DNA from: Klebsiella pneumoniae
GTDB lineage: Bacteria; Pseudomonadota; Gammaproteobacteria; Ga0077536
DNA length: 38,258 bases
NCBI GenBank assembly: GCA_945861225.1
Contig: CAMATU010000012.1
Location: 1-38,258, forward strand
Direction: 5' to 3'
Below, one piece after another: positions 1 to 11,399 of this stretch. The stretch's first letter is position 1, and the number at the start of each line of letters is the position of its first letter. A program made the translations under genes and the position numbers. The notes beneath the pieces were generated by a model, which saw only the letters and a program-made list of their open reading frames with translations, searched no databases and was not told the origin of the DNA.

Positions 1-4
1 GGGC

Positions 5-173
5 GCCGCAGGAAGACGCGACTAGCCTACGCTACCACTGCAATTCAATGGGGTCGGAGTCCCTTAAAGGACTCCGACCCCATTGAATCAAGTTACCGCC
101 CGCGCTGCGCTCTTGCCATCCATGGCTCGCTTGCGCGGGAGGCGCGCTCCGGCCAGTCGCCTCTTCCTGCGGC
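5..173. repeat. REP/BIME-like element, nested inverted repeats
   Basis: Outer arms 5-27 and 151-173 are reverse complements at 21 of 23 positions. They enclose a perfect 20-bp hairpin at 43-88 (separate entry) and a second GC-rich pairing, CCCGCGC at 99-105 with GCGCGGG at 133-139. No plausible ORF lies inside. Nested palindromes upstream of a gene are typical of REP/BIME or other non-autonomous elements; the assignment is inferred from structure only. The window begins 4 bases before the outer arm, so the element could extend further left. Confidence 0.6.
43..88. repeat. perfect 20-bp inverted repeat (strong hairpin)
   Basis: Arms 43-62 and 69-88 are exact reverse complements with a 6-base loop (CTTAAA). 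The core GGGGTCGGAGTCC is the kind of palindrome carried by REP sequences mobilised by Y1 (RAYT-type) transposases. No T-run follows on either strand, so it does not look like an intrinsic terminator. Confidence 0.75.
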
Positions 174-232
174 TTTAGGTGGTCGCGATTTCCGCGCCGT
201 AATTTAGCCTCTCACAAACCAAGGAGAAAACT

Positions 233-1222
233 ATGAATCCAGTTAAATTTGGCGTGTTCTTGTTGCCCGAGAACATCGCGGTCGTGCAGGCAGCGGCCCA
301 GCGTGCGGAGCGCGAGGGGTTTTTTTCGGCTTCAGTCAATGATCATTTTTTTTCACCGCTCGGATCGCCGCAAGCGCCTCAACTGGAGTGCTTTACCACG
401 CTGACTGCGATGGCCGCGGTGACCAAGACGATTCGCCTGGTTCCCGCCGTCGCCGCAATTTCGTTTCGCACCCCAGCGTTGCTGACCAAGATCATGACTT
501 CGCTCGACCTCGCGAGCAATGGCCGCTTTATCGCCGGCCTTGGCGCGGGCTGGCAACCTACCGAGTACCACGCGCACAACTATCCGTTTCCCCCTACGGC
601 AGTCCGCCTCGAGCAACTTGATGAGGCGATTCAGATCATGAAAGCGATGTGGACGCAGCCGGAACCCACGTATAAGGGCAAACACTTCTCAATCGATAAG
701 GCCTACAACAATCCCCGCAGTGTGCAGACGCCGCATCCGCCAATTATGTTGGGCGGTTCGGGCACCGGGCTGCTCAAGATCGCGGCGCGCGAAGCGACCA
801 TCCTCAACATCATTCCACCCACCGGAAATGGCAAGGATTTCGTGAACGATCCGGTAGCGACCGTGAAGTTCGATATGCCGACCTTGAAGAAGCGCATTGC
901 GGTATTACACCAACTCATGCGGGATGGCGGGCGGGATCCCCAGGAAATGGAGTTGGGCGGGTTAGTGTTGCTCGGCTTGTCACGTGATCCCAACGCGCCC
1001 GCTTTGCGGCAACTCGCGACGCAGCTCGGTTTTCCGGATTACGCGACAGCGCAAGCCTCACCGGTCGCGATTCTCGGTACGCCAGACGACGCCAAGCGCG
1101 AGCTGCATAAGCGGATCAAGGAAACCGGCGTCACCTACTACATTCTCTTTATCTCCTCGGAGGAATCCCAGGAGTTGTTTGTCAAAGAAGTGATGCCGGA
1201 ATTTGCCAACGTTCGCGGCTAA
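233..1222 (+). CDS. LLM-class (luciferase-like) flavin/F420-dependent oxidoreductase
   Basis: Protein of 329 aa with the bacterial luciferase-like TIM-barrel fold. Visible family features are the N-terminal FGVFLLPEN strand (6-14), the segment RFIAGLGAGWQPTEY (98-112), and the PHPPIMLGGSGTGL strand and cofactor-phosphate loop (167-180). Length suits the F420/FMN-dependent LLM oxidoreductases; substrate and cofactor cannot be read from sequence. The ATG follows AAGGAG at 8-bp spacing. It is the first gene of a co-directional set with a VOC protein, an amidohydrolase and an SDR, which suggests oxidation of an organic, possibly cyclic, substrate. This is inference from context. A REP-like element lies directly upstream, so a promoter would have to fall in the short 174-225 stretch or beyond the window. 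Confidence 0.85.
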   Translation: MNPVKFGVFLLPENIAVVQAAAQRAEREGFFSASVNDHFFSPLGSPQAPQLECFTTLTAMAAVTKTIRLVPAVAAISFRTPALLTKIMTSLDLASNGRFIAGLGAGWQPTEYHAHNYPFPPTAVRLEQLDEAIQIMKAMWTQPEPTYKGKHFSIDKAYNNPRSVQTPHPPIMLGGSGTGLLKIAAREATILNIIPPTGNGKDFVNDPVATVKFDMPTLKKRIAVLHQLMRDGGRDPQEMELGGLVLLGLSRDPNAPALRQLATQLGFPDYATAQASPVAILGTPDDAKRELHKRIKETGVTYYILFISSEESQELFVKEVMPEFANVRG

Positions 1223-1358
1223 CCCAGCGTCCCTGCCCGGGCTGCCAGGAAAGAATGGCTATCGCAGTGCGGCACGCGCCGCGGTGAGGATGGCGCTCGT
1301 TTAGGGGGAGGATTATGCTCAAGGCAGCGACCATCCTAATCAATGAGAGGAGCAACCC

Positions 1359-2054
1359 ATGGCTAAACTAAACGGCGTTCATCACATCGCGATCATGACC
1401 GCGGATGTGAAAAGTCAGATCGAATTCTTTTCCGACGTCCTCGGCATGAAGCTCGCAGCCCTGTACTGGATGCACAATGTGGACGGCTATTTCCACGCCT
1501 TCATGGAATTGAACGCGAGTTGTTCAGTGGCTTTCGTATTCGCACCTGCGGTTAAAGACATCCCTGTGGCGTTCGGGGTTTCGCATGCCGGCAATCCGGT
1601 CAAGCCCTGTTCGCCGGGCGTCATGCAGCATCTCGCATTCAACGTGGATGGCGACGAAGCGTTGCTGGCCATGCGTGATCGCATTCGCGCCAAGGGCGTG
1701 CGCGTGATGGGCCCGCTTGATCACGGTTTCTGCAAATCAATCTACTTCGGCGGCCCGGAGAATCTGGTGCTCGAGGTGTCCACCTCGCAGACTGCGATTA
1801 ATGCTGAAGCCTGGATCGATCCCGAAGTGGTCAAACTGAACGGGATTTCCGCTGAGGAATTGGCGCGCTACAAGAACCCTGCGCCCTACCACAATACCGG
1901 CGCACCGGTGGCGCAGCCCCGCGCGCATACCGGTCGGCCCGAATATACCCAAATGGATCCGGCCTTCGCGGGCGCATTTGATCTGCCGGACGAGGTCGTG
2001 ACGCGCGAACTGAGTGAGAACACACCACCGGTCAATGTGGCCAACGCCGCGTAA
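1359..2054 (+). CDS. VOC-superfamily protein (glyoxalase / extradiol dioxygenase-like)
   Basis: 231 aa. The first beta-alpha-beta module is GVHHIAIMTADVKSQIEFF (6-24), typical of the vicinal-oxygen-chelate fold. Likely metal ligands are His8 or His9, His91 in MQHLAFNVDG and Glu139 in NLVLEVST, matching the 2-His-1-Glu pattern of metal-dependent VOC enzymes. The C-terminal 80 residues after the fold are poorly conserved in appearance. The start has a clear GAGAGGAG ribosome site. A short 18-codon ORF preceded by GGGGGAGG (ATG at 1315) overlaps this start and could couple translation. The gene sits in the cluster with the LLM oxidoreductase and amidohydrolase, so a ring-cleavage or isomerase step is plausible but unproven. 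Confidence 0.85.
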   Translation: MAKLNGVHHIAIMTADVKSQIEFFSDVLGMKLAALYWMHNVDGYFHAFMELNASCSVAFVFAPAVKDIPVAFGVSHAGNPVKPCSPGVMQHLAFNVDGDEALLAMRDRIRAKGVRVMGPLDHGFCKSIYFGGPENLVLEVSTSQTAINAEAWIDPEVVKLNGISAEELARYKNPAPYHNTGAPVAQPRAHTGRPEYTQMDPAFAGAFDLPDEVVTRELSENTPPVNVANAA

Positions 2055-2090
2055 GCCGGACCGACCCTGTACATAGCGGAGCAAAATGAT

Positions 2091-3248
2091 ATGACAACGC
2101 AGGTCGATACCACTGGCGCGATCGATGCCGACGGTCACATTCTGGAGCCACCCGATCTGTGGGAAAAATATCTCGAGCCGCAGTACCGCGCACGCGCGCT
2201 GCGGCTACGCACCAATGCCGATGGACTCGAGTACTTTGAGTGCAACGGAAAAACCTCGAAGCTTCTGCCGCCGGGGTTCGCCGGTACGCTAGGCGGGATG
2301 GGGGCGAGTGATATTCTGCCCTCCCCGGAACGCACCTATGTGCGTGGCGCGCCCTTCGGATCGATGGATCCGAAGGAACGTCTGACCCGACTCGATCAAG
2401 AAGGCCTCGCCAAGGCAGTGTTGTATCCAACCCTCGGAATCCTGTGGGAGCCAGAGGTGCGCGATCCCGAGATCGCGGCCGCCCATACGCGTGCCTACAA
2501 TCGCTGGATCATGGATTTCTGCGCGGATTCAGACGGGCGCCTGGTGCCAATCGCGCATATCTCGCTGTCCGATCCGACCTTGGCCGCGACCGAAACCGAA
2601 CGTGCCTTGCGGGCGGGGGCGAAAGGAATTTTTTTCCATCCCTTCACGTGGACCAAGAAATCCCCCGGACACCCAGATTACGCACGCATGTGGGCGATTG
2701 CCGAGGAGCACGGCGCGCCGGTCGCGCTGCATCCGACGATCGATCCACCATCGCTCGACGTGCATCGCCGCTTCGACGAGCTCGCTCAAAAGGAAACTTT
2801 CGAGTTCACCTGGTACTTCGATGTACTGGTCGCGCAGGGCATGCAGCAGGCGTTTGTGTCGCTTTTCCATTACCACATTTTCGAGCGCTTCCCGAAAGTG
2901 AAAGTCGCGGTGCTCGAATCCCAGGCCGGGTGGATTGGGCAGTTGATCGATCGCATGGACGCGGTGTCCAAAGGGCCTTTGATGCCGAAGAGTGGCCTGA
3001 AAGAATTGCCGAGTACCTATTTCAAACGCCAATGTTATGTCTCGATAGATCCCGATGAACGCGCGGTTGCCGGCGTGATTCCGTTCGTAGGCGACGATCG
3101 GTTCTTTTGGGCTTCGGACTTTCCGCACCCGGATCACACTGCCGAGTACATGCATGAATTGAGAGAAATGCTGAGCCCGCTGCCCGAGTCTTCGCGTCGC
3201 CGAATACTGTCGGAGAATGTCCGTGAAGCTTATGGCTTGAAGAATTAA
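2091..3248 (+). CDS. amidohydrolase-2 family protein (ACMSD-like metal-dependent hydrolase/decarboxylase)
   Basis: 385 aa. The N-terminus carries a D14-x-H16 motif in place of the usual HxH metal pair. Further candidate ligands are His183 (FFHPFTW), His214 (VALHPTID) and Asp343 (ASDFPHPDHT), in the order expected for the TIM-barrel amidohydrolase-2 family. The segment VLESQAGWIGQLIDRMD (274-290) is also characteristic. The family includes decarboxylases such as aminocarboxymuconate-semialdehyde decarboxylase and various hydrolases. The exact reaction is unknown. It starts 36 bp after the VOC gene and ends 10 bp before the SDR gene, so the genes are very likely co-transcribed. Confidence 0.85.
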   Translation: MTTQVDTTGAIDADGHILEPPDLWEKYLEPQYRARALRLRTNADGLEYFECNGKTSKLLPPGFAGTLGGMGASDILPSPERTYVRGAPFGSMDPKERLTRLDQEGLAKAVLYPTLGILWEPEVRDPEIAAAHTRAYNRWIMDFCADSDGRLVPIAHISLSDPTLAATETERALRAGAKGIFFHPFTWTKKSPGHPDYARMWAIAEEHGAPVALHPTIDPPSLDVHRRFDELAQKETFEFTWYFDVLVAQGMQQAFVSLFHYHIFERFPKVKVAVLESQAGWIGQLIDRMDAVSKGPLMPKSGLKELPSTYFKRQCYVSIDPDERAVAGVIPFVGDDRFFWASDFPHPDHTAEYMHELREMLSPLPESSRRRILSENVREAYGLKN

Positions 3249-3258
3249 GGAGCGTGAT

Positions 3259-3933
3259 ATGAATCTGCAAGGGAAGCGTGTGGTGGTGACCGGTGCGAAT
3301 GGTGCGCTGGGCCACGCAGTGGTCGCCCGCGCTCGCGAGCTCGGCGCGACGGTGATTGGGTTAGACATCCATTTCGATGGGCACGAGGCCGACATCGAGT
3401 GCCGCGAGATTGTTGATCTCACTGACAAGCTGGCCACGGAAGCGTGCTTTGCGCGGATCGGCCCCTTCGATGTGATTTTCAATGTGGCGGGCGGCTTTGC
3501 GATGAGTGCAACGGCCTATGAAATCGCCTCGCCGCAATGGGACGCGATGTTCAAGATCAATGTGGCGACCACCCAAAACGCGCTGCACGCGGCAGTACCG
3601 AGCCTCCTTCAGCAAGGCCGCGGCAGCATCGTCAATATCGGCGCGATGTCGGCGCGCGAAGGACAGGCCAATATGAGCGCCTATTGCGCAGCCAAGAGCG
3701 TGGTCATGCGCCTGACCGAGAGTTTGTCGAAGGAGCTGCGGGCGAAGGGCATCAATGTGAACGCGGTGTTGCCGAGCATCATCGACACGCCGCGCAATCG
3801 GGCCGACATGCCGGACGCCGATTTTTCGAAATGGGTGAAGCCCAAGGATCTTGCCAGTGTGATCTGCTTTTTAGGATCTGATGCCGCGTCGGCAATTCAT
3901 GGTGCGTTGATCCCGGTCGCAGGTTTATCGTAG
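3259..3933 (+). CDS. SDR-family NAD(P)-dependent oxidoreductase
   Basis: 224 aa, a classical short-chain dehydrogenase with a Rossmann fold. The TGANGALG cofactor loop is at 11-18, the structural motif NVAGG at 75-79, and the catalytic set is Asn101, Ser131, Tyr142 and Lys146 (YCAAK). It is slightly short for the family (about 250), with a trimmed C-terminus. The ribosome site is AAGGAG, 10 bp after the amidohydrolase stop. As last gene of the operon it probably oxidises or reduces a hydroxyl/keto intermediate of the same pathway (inference). It converges on ggt with only 25 bp between the stops and no convincing terminator there. Confidence 0.9.
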   Translation: MNLQGKRVVVTGANGALGHAVVARARELGATVIGLDIHFDGHEADIECREIVDLTDKLATEACFARIGPFDVIFNVAGGFAMSATAYEIASPQWDAMFKINVATTQNALHAAVPSLLQQGRGSIVNIGAMSAREGQANMSAYCAAKSVVMRLTESLSKELRAKGINVNAVLPSIIDTPRNRADMPDADFSKWVKPKDLASVICFLGSDAASAIHGALIPVAGLS

Positions 3934-3958
3934 ACCTGTCGCGCGAAAGTGTGCGCGC

Positions 3959-6000
<2,042 letters not shown>

Positions 6001-6010
6001 TCAACGCGCC

Positions 6011-7123
<1,113 letters not shown>

Positions 7124-7127
<4 letters not shown>

Positions 7128-8434
7128 GGCGTGGCGGTGGGCCCCACCGTAATCTGCGCCATGTGAGCGAGCGGTACCCGGCGCTGAAAGGCTTCGCGGA
7201 TTTGGGCCGAAGTCACCGCCTCCACCGCGCGCGGATAGGACTCCAGGTAGTCGAGCGGTAAGCGATAAAAACCGATCACGGTGAGGTATTCGGTGAGCTT
7301 GCTGTTGTTATCGATACGCAGCGGAAAGCCGCCGATCAAATTGTGTTTGGCAGCCAGCAGCGCCGCCTCATCCGGGCCGTCGGCCAGAAACGCGGCAAGC
7401 GTCGCGCGCAACACTTGCTGGGCTTCGTGCTCGCGTCTGGCGTCGGTTTGCAAACTGATCACGAAAGGCCCCGCCGCCGCCAGCGGCTCGAAGTGGCTGT
7501 CTACCGAATACGACAGGCCACGTCGTTCGCGAATTTCCTGGAACAATAACGACACTGGGCCGTTCCCGCCCAACACATGGTTGCCTACCACTAACGGAAA
7601 ATAATCGGGATCGCTGCGCGAAATTCCTGGCTGCGCCAACAGCAGATGGCTTTGCGCACCCGGCAGATCGATATGCACCGACTGGCTTACGACCGGCACG
7701 GCCACCGACGGCACCGCGGATGCGCGCGTGCCGCGCGGCAACTTTGCGACTAGTGTGTCCGCGATACGCGCGGCGGCCTCGCGCGTCACTGCGCCAACGA
7801 TCACCAGTAGCGCGTTGTCAGTGACGTAGTAGCGTTGATAAAACGCAGCCGCGACCTCTGGCGTAAACGCCGCCACCGACGCTTCGGTCCCGCCGCTCGG
7901 CTTGGCGTAAGGATGCTCCCCGTAGATCGCGTGCAGCATCGCCTTATCGCCCAGCGCGCCAGGAGAGCTTTTTTCCTGCTGCAGACCAGCGCGCATTTGG
8001 TGGCGCACGCGCGCGAAATCCTCAGCCGCGAAACGGGGCTGCGTCAGCGCCGCTCGAGCTAGCTTGAGGGCAGGTTCTGCATAGACGGGGTCGGTCATCG
8101 TGCGTAGCGAAACCCAGGCCATATCGCGCAGCGCACCGGCGCTAAATTCAGCCCCGGTCGCTTCCATCTGGCGGTGAAACTCGTCTGCGCTGAGGCCCTG
8201 CGTGCCTTCCCCAAGCAGACCGCTGGTCAGGCTGGCGAGACCCGGTGCCGCGCCGTCGTAGGCACTGCCGGCGGCGAACACGAGCCGTACTTTGAGCATC
8301 GGGATCCCGGGCGCCGCGACGAACAACACCGGCACACCATTGGCAGTTTCCCAGCGTTCAATCTTGGGCGACGACCAAACACAGTTCGGCCACAGACACC
8401 ACAGGCACAGCGCCGTCCACAGGGTTTTGCTCAT
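7124..8434 (-). CDS. M16-family protein without the HxxEH motif (likely non-catalytic partner subunit)
   Basis: 436 aa with a signal peptide (MSKTLWTALCLWCLWPNCVWS). The fold is pitrilysin/M16, with the C-terminal-domain RERRGLSYSV segment retained, but where HxxEH should be the sequence reads GLASLTSGLL, so the zinc site is gone. This matches the non-catalytic half of two-subunit M16 peptidases. The start at 8434 is chosen over a longer frame because its ATG overlaps the stop of the catalytic partner (ATGA) and gives a proper signal peptide. It likely works as a heterodimer in the periplasm with the product of the upstream gene; the substrate is unknown. Confidence 0.9.
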
Positions 8435-9774
8435 GGCGTTTGCTCCGGCACCAGATAGGCCACTGTGGCCATCTCGTCTGCGAAATACTTGCGCGCGACG
8501 GTCTGCACCTGGGCGGGGGTTATGGCTTGGATTTGTGCCACGTATTGATCCTTCAGCTGCCAATCGAGTCCAACTACCGCTAACGAACCGAGCATCATGG
8601 CCTGGCTGAACAGCGAATCTTGCTGATAAATGTTCTCGGCCACAACGCCGGTCTTGATCCGCGCCAGTTCAGCCGTCGTCGGTGGTGTTTTCTGCACCGC
8701 CGCAATTTGCGCTTTGATCGCCGCTTCGAGTTGCGCCAGGCTCACCCCGTCGCGTGGTACTCCGTCGAAGGTAAATAAATCAGCGAGCCGTGAAGTTCCC
8801 GAGTAAGTAGCCCCGGCAGTTAGCGCTACTTCACTGCCACGCACGAGTTCACGTGCGAAGCGCGCACTGGCGCCGCCATCGAGGGTCGCCGCGAGCACTT
8901 CCAGGGCGTAGATCTCCCAGGCTTCAACGCCGGGCTGCGCACCGCCTACCTGGGTGAGGCCCGGCACTTTGTAGTTCATGATCAGCATCGGAATGCGCTG
9001 TCTCGAATTGGCGATGGTGAGGCGCTTGAGACCCGTCTGCGTGACCTCCGGGCGATCCTTTGGCGGGGGCAAAGCCTGACGCGGAAGTGCGCCAAAATGC
9101 TGCTGCGCAAGCCCTTGGATCGCGGCTGGCACCACATCGCCGACCACCACCAGCAGCGCATTGTTGGGCGCGTAGTAGCGCTGGTACCAGACACTCAACT
9201 CCGCGAGCTGCATTTGTTCGATATCAGAAGCCCAGCCAATCACCGGTTGGCGATAGGGGCTGGTTTGCCAGGTGTGCGCGAGGATCGTTTCGAACGCGAG
9301 TGCCTGCGGGCTGTCATCGGTGCGCAAACGTCGCTCCTCGCGAATGACTTTGAGTTCATTGACAAACTCGGCCGGATCGAGCACCAGATTGTGCATGCGT
9401 TCCGCTTCGAGTTCGAAACTTAAAGCCACATTGCTGGCTGCCCATTGCTGAAAATAGGTCGTGTAGTCGGCGGTCGTGAAGGCATTCTCACGCCCACCAA
9501 GTTCGGCGATGCGGCGCGAGATCTCGCCGGTCGCGAAATGCTTGGTGCGCTTGAACATCATGTGTTCCAGCGCATGCGAGACCCCAGTCGCGCCATCCAA
9601 CTCGTAACTGCCACCCACTTTGTACCAGACTTGCACCACCACCACAGGCGCGCGATGGTCTTCCTGCACGAGCACACGCAGACCATTCTCCAGGGTGAAT
9701 TCCTGAGTGGCAGGTGCCGCCACGGCCGTGATTACGAACCCTGCAATACACAGCGAGATAAGGCGCGCGAACAT
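8431..9774 (-). CDS. M16-family zinc metallopeptidase (catalytic subunit)
   Basis: 447 aa with a signal peptide ending near residue 20 (AVAA|PATQ). The inverted zinc motif HALEH is at 67-71 and the third ligand Glu147 lies 76 residues on, in REERR, as in M16 peptidases (HxxEH-x74-76-E). The C-terminal domain is also present. The ATG has CGGAGA about 7 bp upstream. It pairs with the next gene, which lacks the zinc site, as in the adjacent M16 pair known next to ftsY in pseudomonads (from memory). It is transcribed divergently from ftsY across a 97-bp gap. Confidence 0.93.
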   Translation of the reverse strand: MFARLISLCIAGFVITAVAAPATQEFTLENGLRVLVQEDHRAPVVVVQVWYKVGGSYELDGATGVSHALEHMMFKRTKHFATGEISRRIAELGGRENAFTTADYTTYFQQWAASNVALSFELEAERMHNLVLDPAEFVNELKVIREERRLRTDDSPQALAFETILAHTWQTSPYRQPVIGWASDIEQMQLAELSVWYQRYYAPNNALLVVVGDVVPAAIQGLAQQHFGALPRQALPPPKDRPEVTQTGLKRLTIANSRQRIPMLIMNYKVPGLTQVGGAQPGVEAWEIYALEVLAATLDGGASARFARELVRGSEVALTAGATYSGTSRLADLFTFDGVPRDGVSLAQLEAAIKAQIAAVQKTPPTTAELARIKTGVVAENIYQQDSLFSQAMMLGSLAVVGLDWQLKDQYVAQIQAITPAQVQTVARKYFADEMATVAYLVPEQTP

Positions 9775-9871
9775 AAGTGGTCTCCGACCAGTGGTGAAGC
9801 GAAGGTGTTAGCATAACGCAACGTTGGCGACCGTCGGCTGCGAACATTTTTGCGATCAATATTTACCACGC

Positions 9872-10789
9872 ATGTTTAAGCGACTCAGAGCAGGAATTGC
9901 GCGCACGCGCGACGGCCTTTTAAATCGCATCGGTCGTCTGTTCGGGCGCGCTGAGCCGATCGATAGCGCGTCGCTTGAGACGCTTGAAAATGCCCTACTC
10001 GAAGCCGATACCGGGGTGCAGACCACCGAAGTGATTATGCGGGCGGTCAAGCAACAGGCGCGCGGCGAAGGCGTACCGTTACTGGAAGTGCTACGGGCCG
10101 AAATGGTCAAGACCTTGGCCCCGGCGGCCAAGCCCCTGGAGATTCCCCGCGATCACGTCGGCCCTTTTGTGCTGCTGGTGGTGGGCGTGAATGGCGTTGG
10201 CAAAACTACGACGATTGCGAAGATCGGTCGCTACCTGCAGGCCGCCGGATTACAGGTGATGTTTGCCGCCGGCGATACCTTTCGGGCAGCCGCCGTAGAG
10301 CAACTGAAGACCTGGGGCGAACGGCTCAATATTCCGGTTATTGCGCAGGGGCCAGGGGCCGATCCCGCCTCGGTGATCTTCGATGCGTATGCGGCCGCGA
10401 CGGCGCGTGGCAGCCAGGTGCTGATCGCAGACACCGCCGGCAGATTGCACACCCAGACGGGTTTGATGGCGGAACTCGGCAAGATTAGACGTGTGTTGGG
10501 CAAACAAAATCCCAGCGCCCCGCATGAAACGATGCTGGTGCTCGATGCGACGATGGGCCAGAACGCCTTGCAACAGGCACGCACTTTCCATGCGGCAGTC
10601 GCGCTCGACTCAATCGTGTTGACCAAGCTCGATGGCACCGCCAAAGGGGGCATCGTGTTCGCGGTGGCGCAGGAACTGGGTTTGCCCCTGCGGTTTATCG
10701 GCGTTGGCGAACAGTTCGACGATCTCCAGGTCTTCAGCGCCGAGCGCTTTGTGGCCGCGCTGCTCGGCAGCGAGACGCCGGAGAATTAG
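9872..10789 (+). CDS. ftsY: signal recognition particle receptor FtsY (short form)
   Basis: 305 aa from the ATG at 9872; an upstream in-frame extension adds non-homologous residues. It is the SRP receptor GTPase that docks nascent membrane proteins at the inner membrane. GTPase motifs are GVNGVGKT (105-112), DTAGR (187-191) and TKLDG (251-255), then the AKGG loop. The acidic A domain of E. coli FtsY is missing; only one basic amphipathic segment (MFKRLRAGIARTRDGLLNRI) precedes the N domain and may serve as the membrane anchor. The stop overlaps that of the next, convergent gene by 4 bp. ftsE and ftsX, usual followers, are absent. Confidence 0.96.
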   Translation: MFKRLRAGIARTRDGLLNRIGRLFGRAEPIDSASLETLENALLEADTGVQTTEVIMRAVKQQARGEGVPLLEVLRAEMVKTLAPAAKPLEIPRDHVGPFVLLVVGVNGVGKTTTIAKIGRYLQAAGLQVMFAAGDTFRAAAVEQLKTWGERLNIPVIAQGPGADPASVIFDAYAAATARGSQVLIADTAGRLHTQTGLMAELGKIRRVLGKQNPSAPHETMLVLDATMGQNALQQARTFHAAVALDSIVLTKLDGTAKGGIVFAVAQELGLPLRFIGVGEQFDDLQVFSAERFVAALLGSETPEN

Positions 10790-11319
10790 ATCGCCACGGG
10801 GAGAGACAGGCATCCCGCTTGATCAACCCAGCCGCGCGCGTGCAACCACGCCCGCGCATCTGCTGCATCGCTGGCGAACCAGGCCGCGGCCGAACCCAGG
10901 CGAAAGCTGTAACCCCAGCTGTCCATGTCGTGCAGTAGGGCGGGCAAGCTGTAGCCGGGCACTAAGTCGGCGAGCAACAGTGATAGATAACACACCGCAC
11001 ATTCCTCGAGATCGTCGCCACCCGCATCAGTATCCAGCGACTCCCGGCGCGCCTCGTCCATGCAAAAAAAGTGACTCGCTTCATGCAGTACTGAATTTAG
11101 GGGGGTGTCGGCGCGGACGAACAAATGGTGGCCGCGCAGTCCGGCCTCGGGCGCGCCCCAGAAACTGCCAGGGATGGCTGGGGTCGCCACATAACTCAAG
11201 GAGAGGCCATAGCGCGCAAAAAGCCTGGAGAGGGTGGTTGCCGCCACTTCGGCGATGGGCCCGAGCAACATGACGGGAGGACGGGGAGTATTCGACTTGT
11301 CGTATATCAATTCGTCCAT
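10786..11319 (-). CDS. unrecognised protein with an HExxH zincin-like motif
   Basis: 177 aa; I do not recognise a named family. HEASHFF at 79-85 has the HExxH zinc-protease pattern and is followed 22 residues on by a Glu pair (DDLEECAVC, Glu105/106) that could supply a third ligand, as in gluzincins. There is no signal peptide and no clear membrane span, so it is probably cytoplasmic. Cys-rich positions (86, 107, 110) are unexplained. It occupies the place where ftsE-ftsX usually lie, in the opposite orientation. Its start is only 19 bp from a perfect CIRCE operator shared with divergent rpoH, so heat-shock control is possible. Peptidase activity is a guess from the motif. Confidence 0.75.
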   Translation of the reverse strand: MDELIYDKSNTPRPPVMLLGPIAEVAATTLSRLFARYGLSLSYVATPAIPGSFWGAPEAGLRGHHLFVRADTPLNSVLHEASHFFCMDEARRESLDTDAGGDDLEECAVCYLSLLLADLVPGYSLPALLHDMDSWGYSFRLGSAAAWFASDAADARAWLHARGWVDQAGCLSLPVAI

Positions 11320-11322
11320 ACG

Positions 11323-11350
11323 GGAACCTGTATAGGTCTTAGCACTCTAA
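11323..11350 (+). promoter_or_regulatory. possible sigma-E-type promoter of rpoH
   Basis: GGAACCT at 11323-11329, 16 bp, then TCTAA at 11346-11350 resembles the extracytoplasmic sigma-E consensus (GGAACTT-N16-TCTGA), one mismatch in each box. E. coli rpoH has a sigma-E promoter of this layout. Its -10 would fall inside the CIRCE operator, so bound HrcA would block it. I found no convincing sigma-70 promoter in the same 80 bp. Prediction by eye only. Confidence 0.35.
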
Positions 11351-11365
11351 AGTGTTGAGTGCTAA
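11339..11365 (+). promoter_or_regulatory. CIRCE operator (HrcA-binding site) upstream of rpoH
   Basis: TTAGCACTC at 11339-11347, nine bases, GAGTGCTAA at 11357-11365. This matches the CIRCE consensus TTAGCACTC-N9-GAGTGCTAA at every position. CIRCE is bound by the heat-shock repressor HrcA, classically in front of groESL or dnaK. Here it ends 34 bp before the rpoH ATG and lies between rpoH and the divergent HExxH gene, so it could control both. Confidence 0.9.
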
Positions 11366-11399
11366 AATTTCCTTATTGAGATGGAGGAGGCTTTGCCCC

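Noticed and set aside
2529..3482. Long open frame of 317 codons on the minus strand, opposite the amidohydrolase
   Set aside because: It lies wholly antisense to genes with clear family motifs, has no recognisable domain and arises from GC-rich codon structure.
10632..11273. Open frame of 213 codons on the plus strand over the ftsY end and the HExxH gene
   Set aside because: Out of frame with ftsY and antisense to the HExxH gene; Arg/Ser/Pro-rich translation with no domain.
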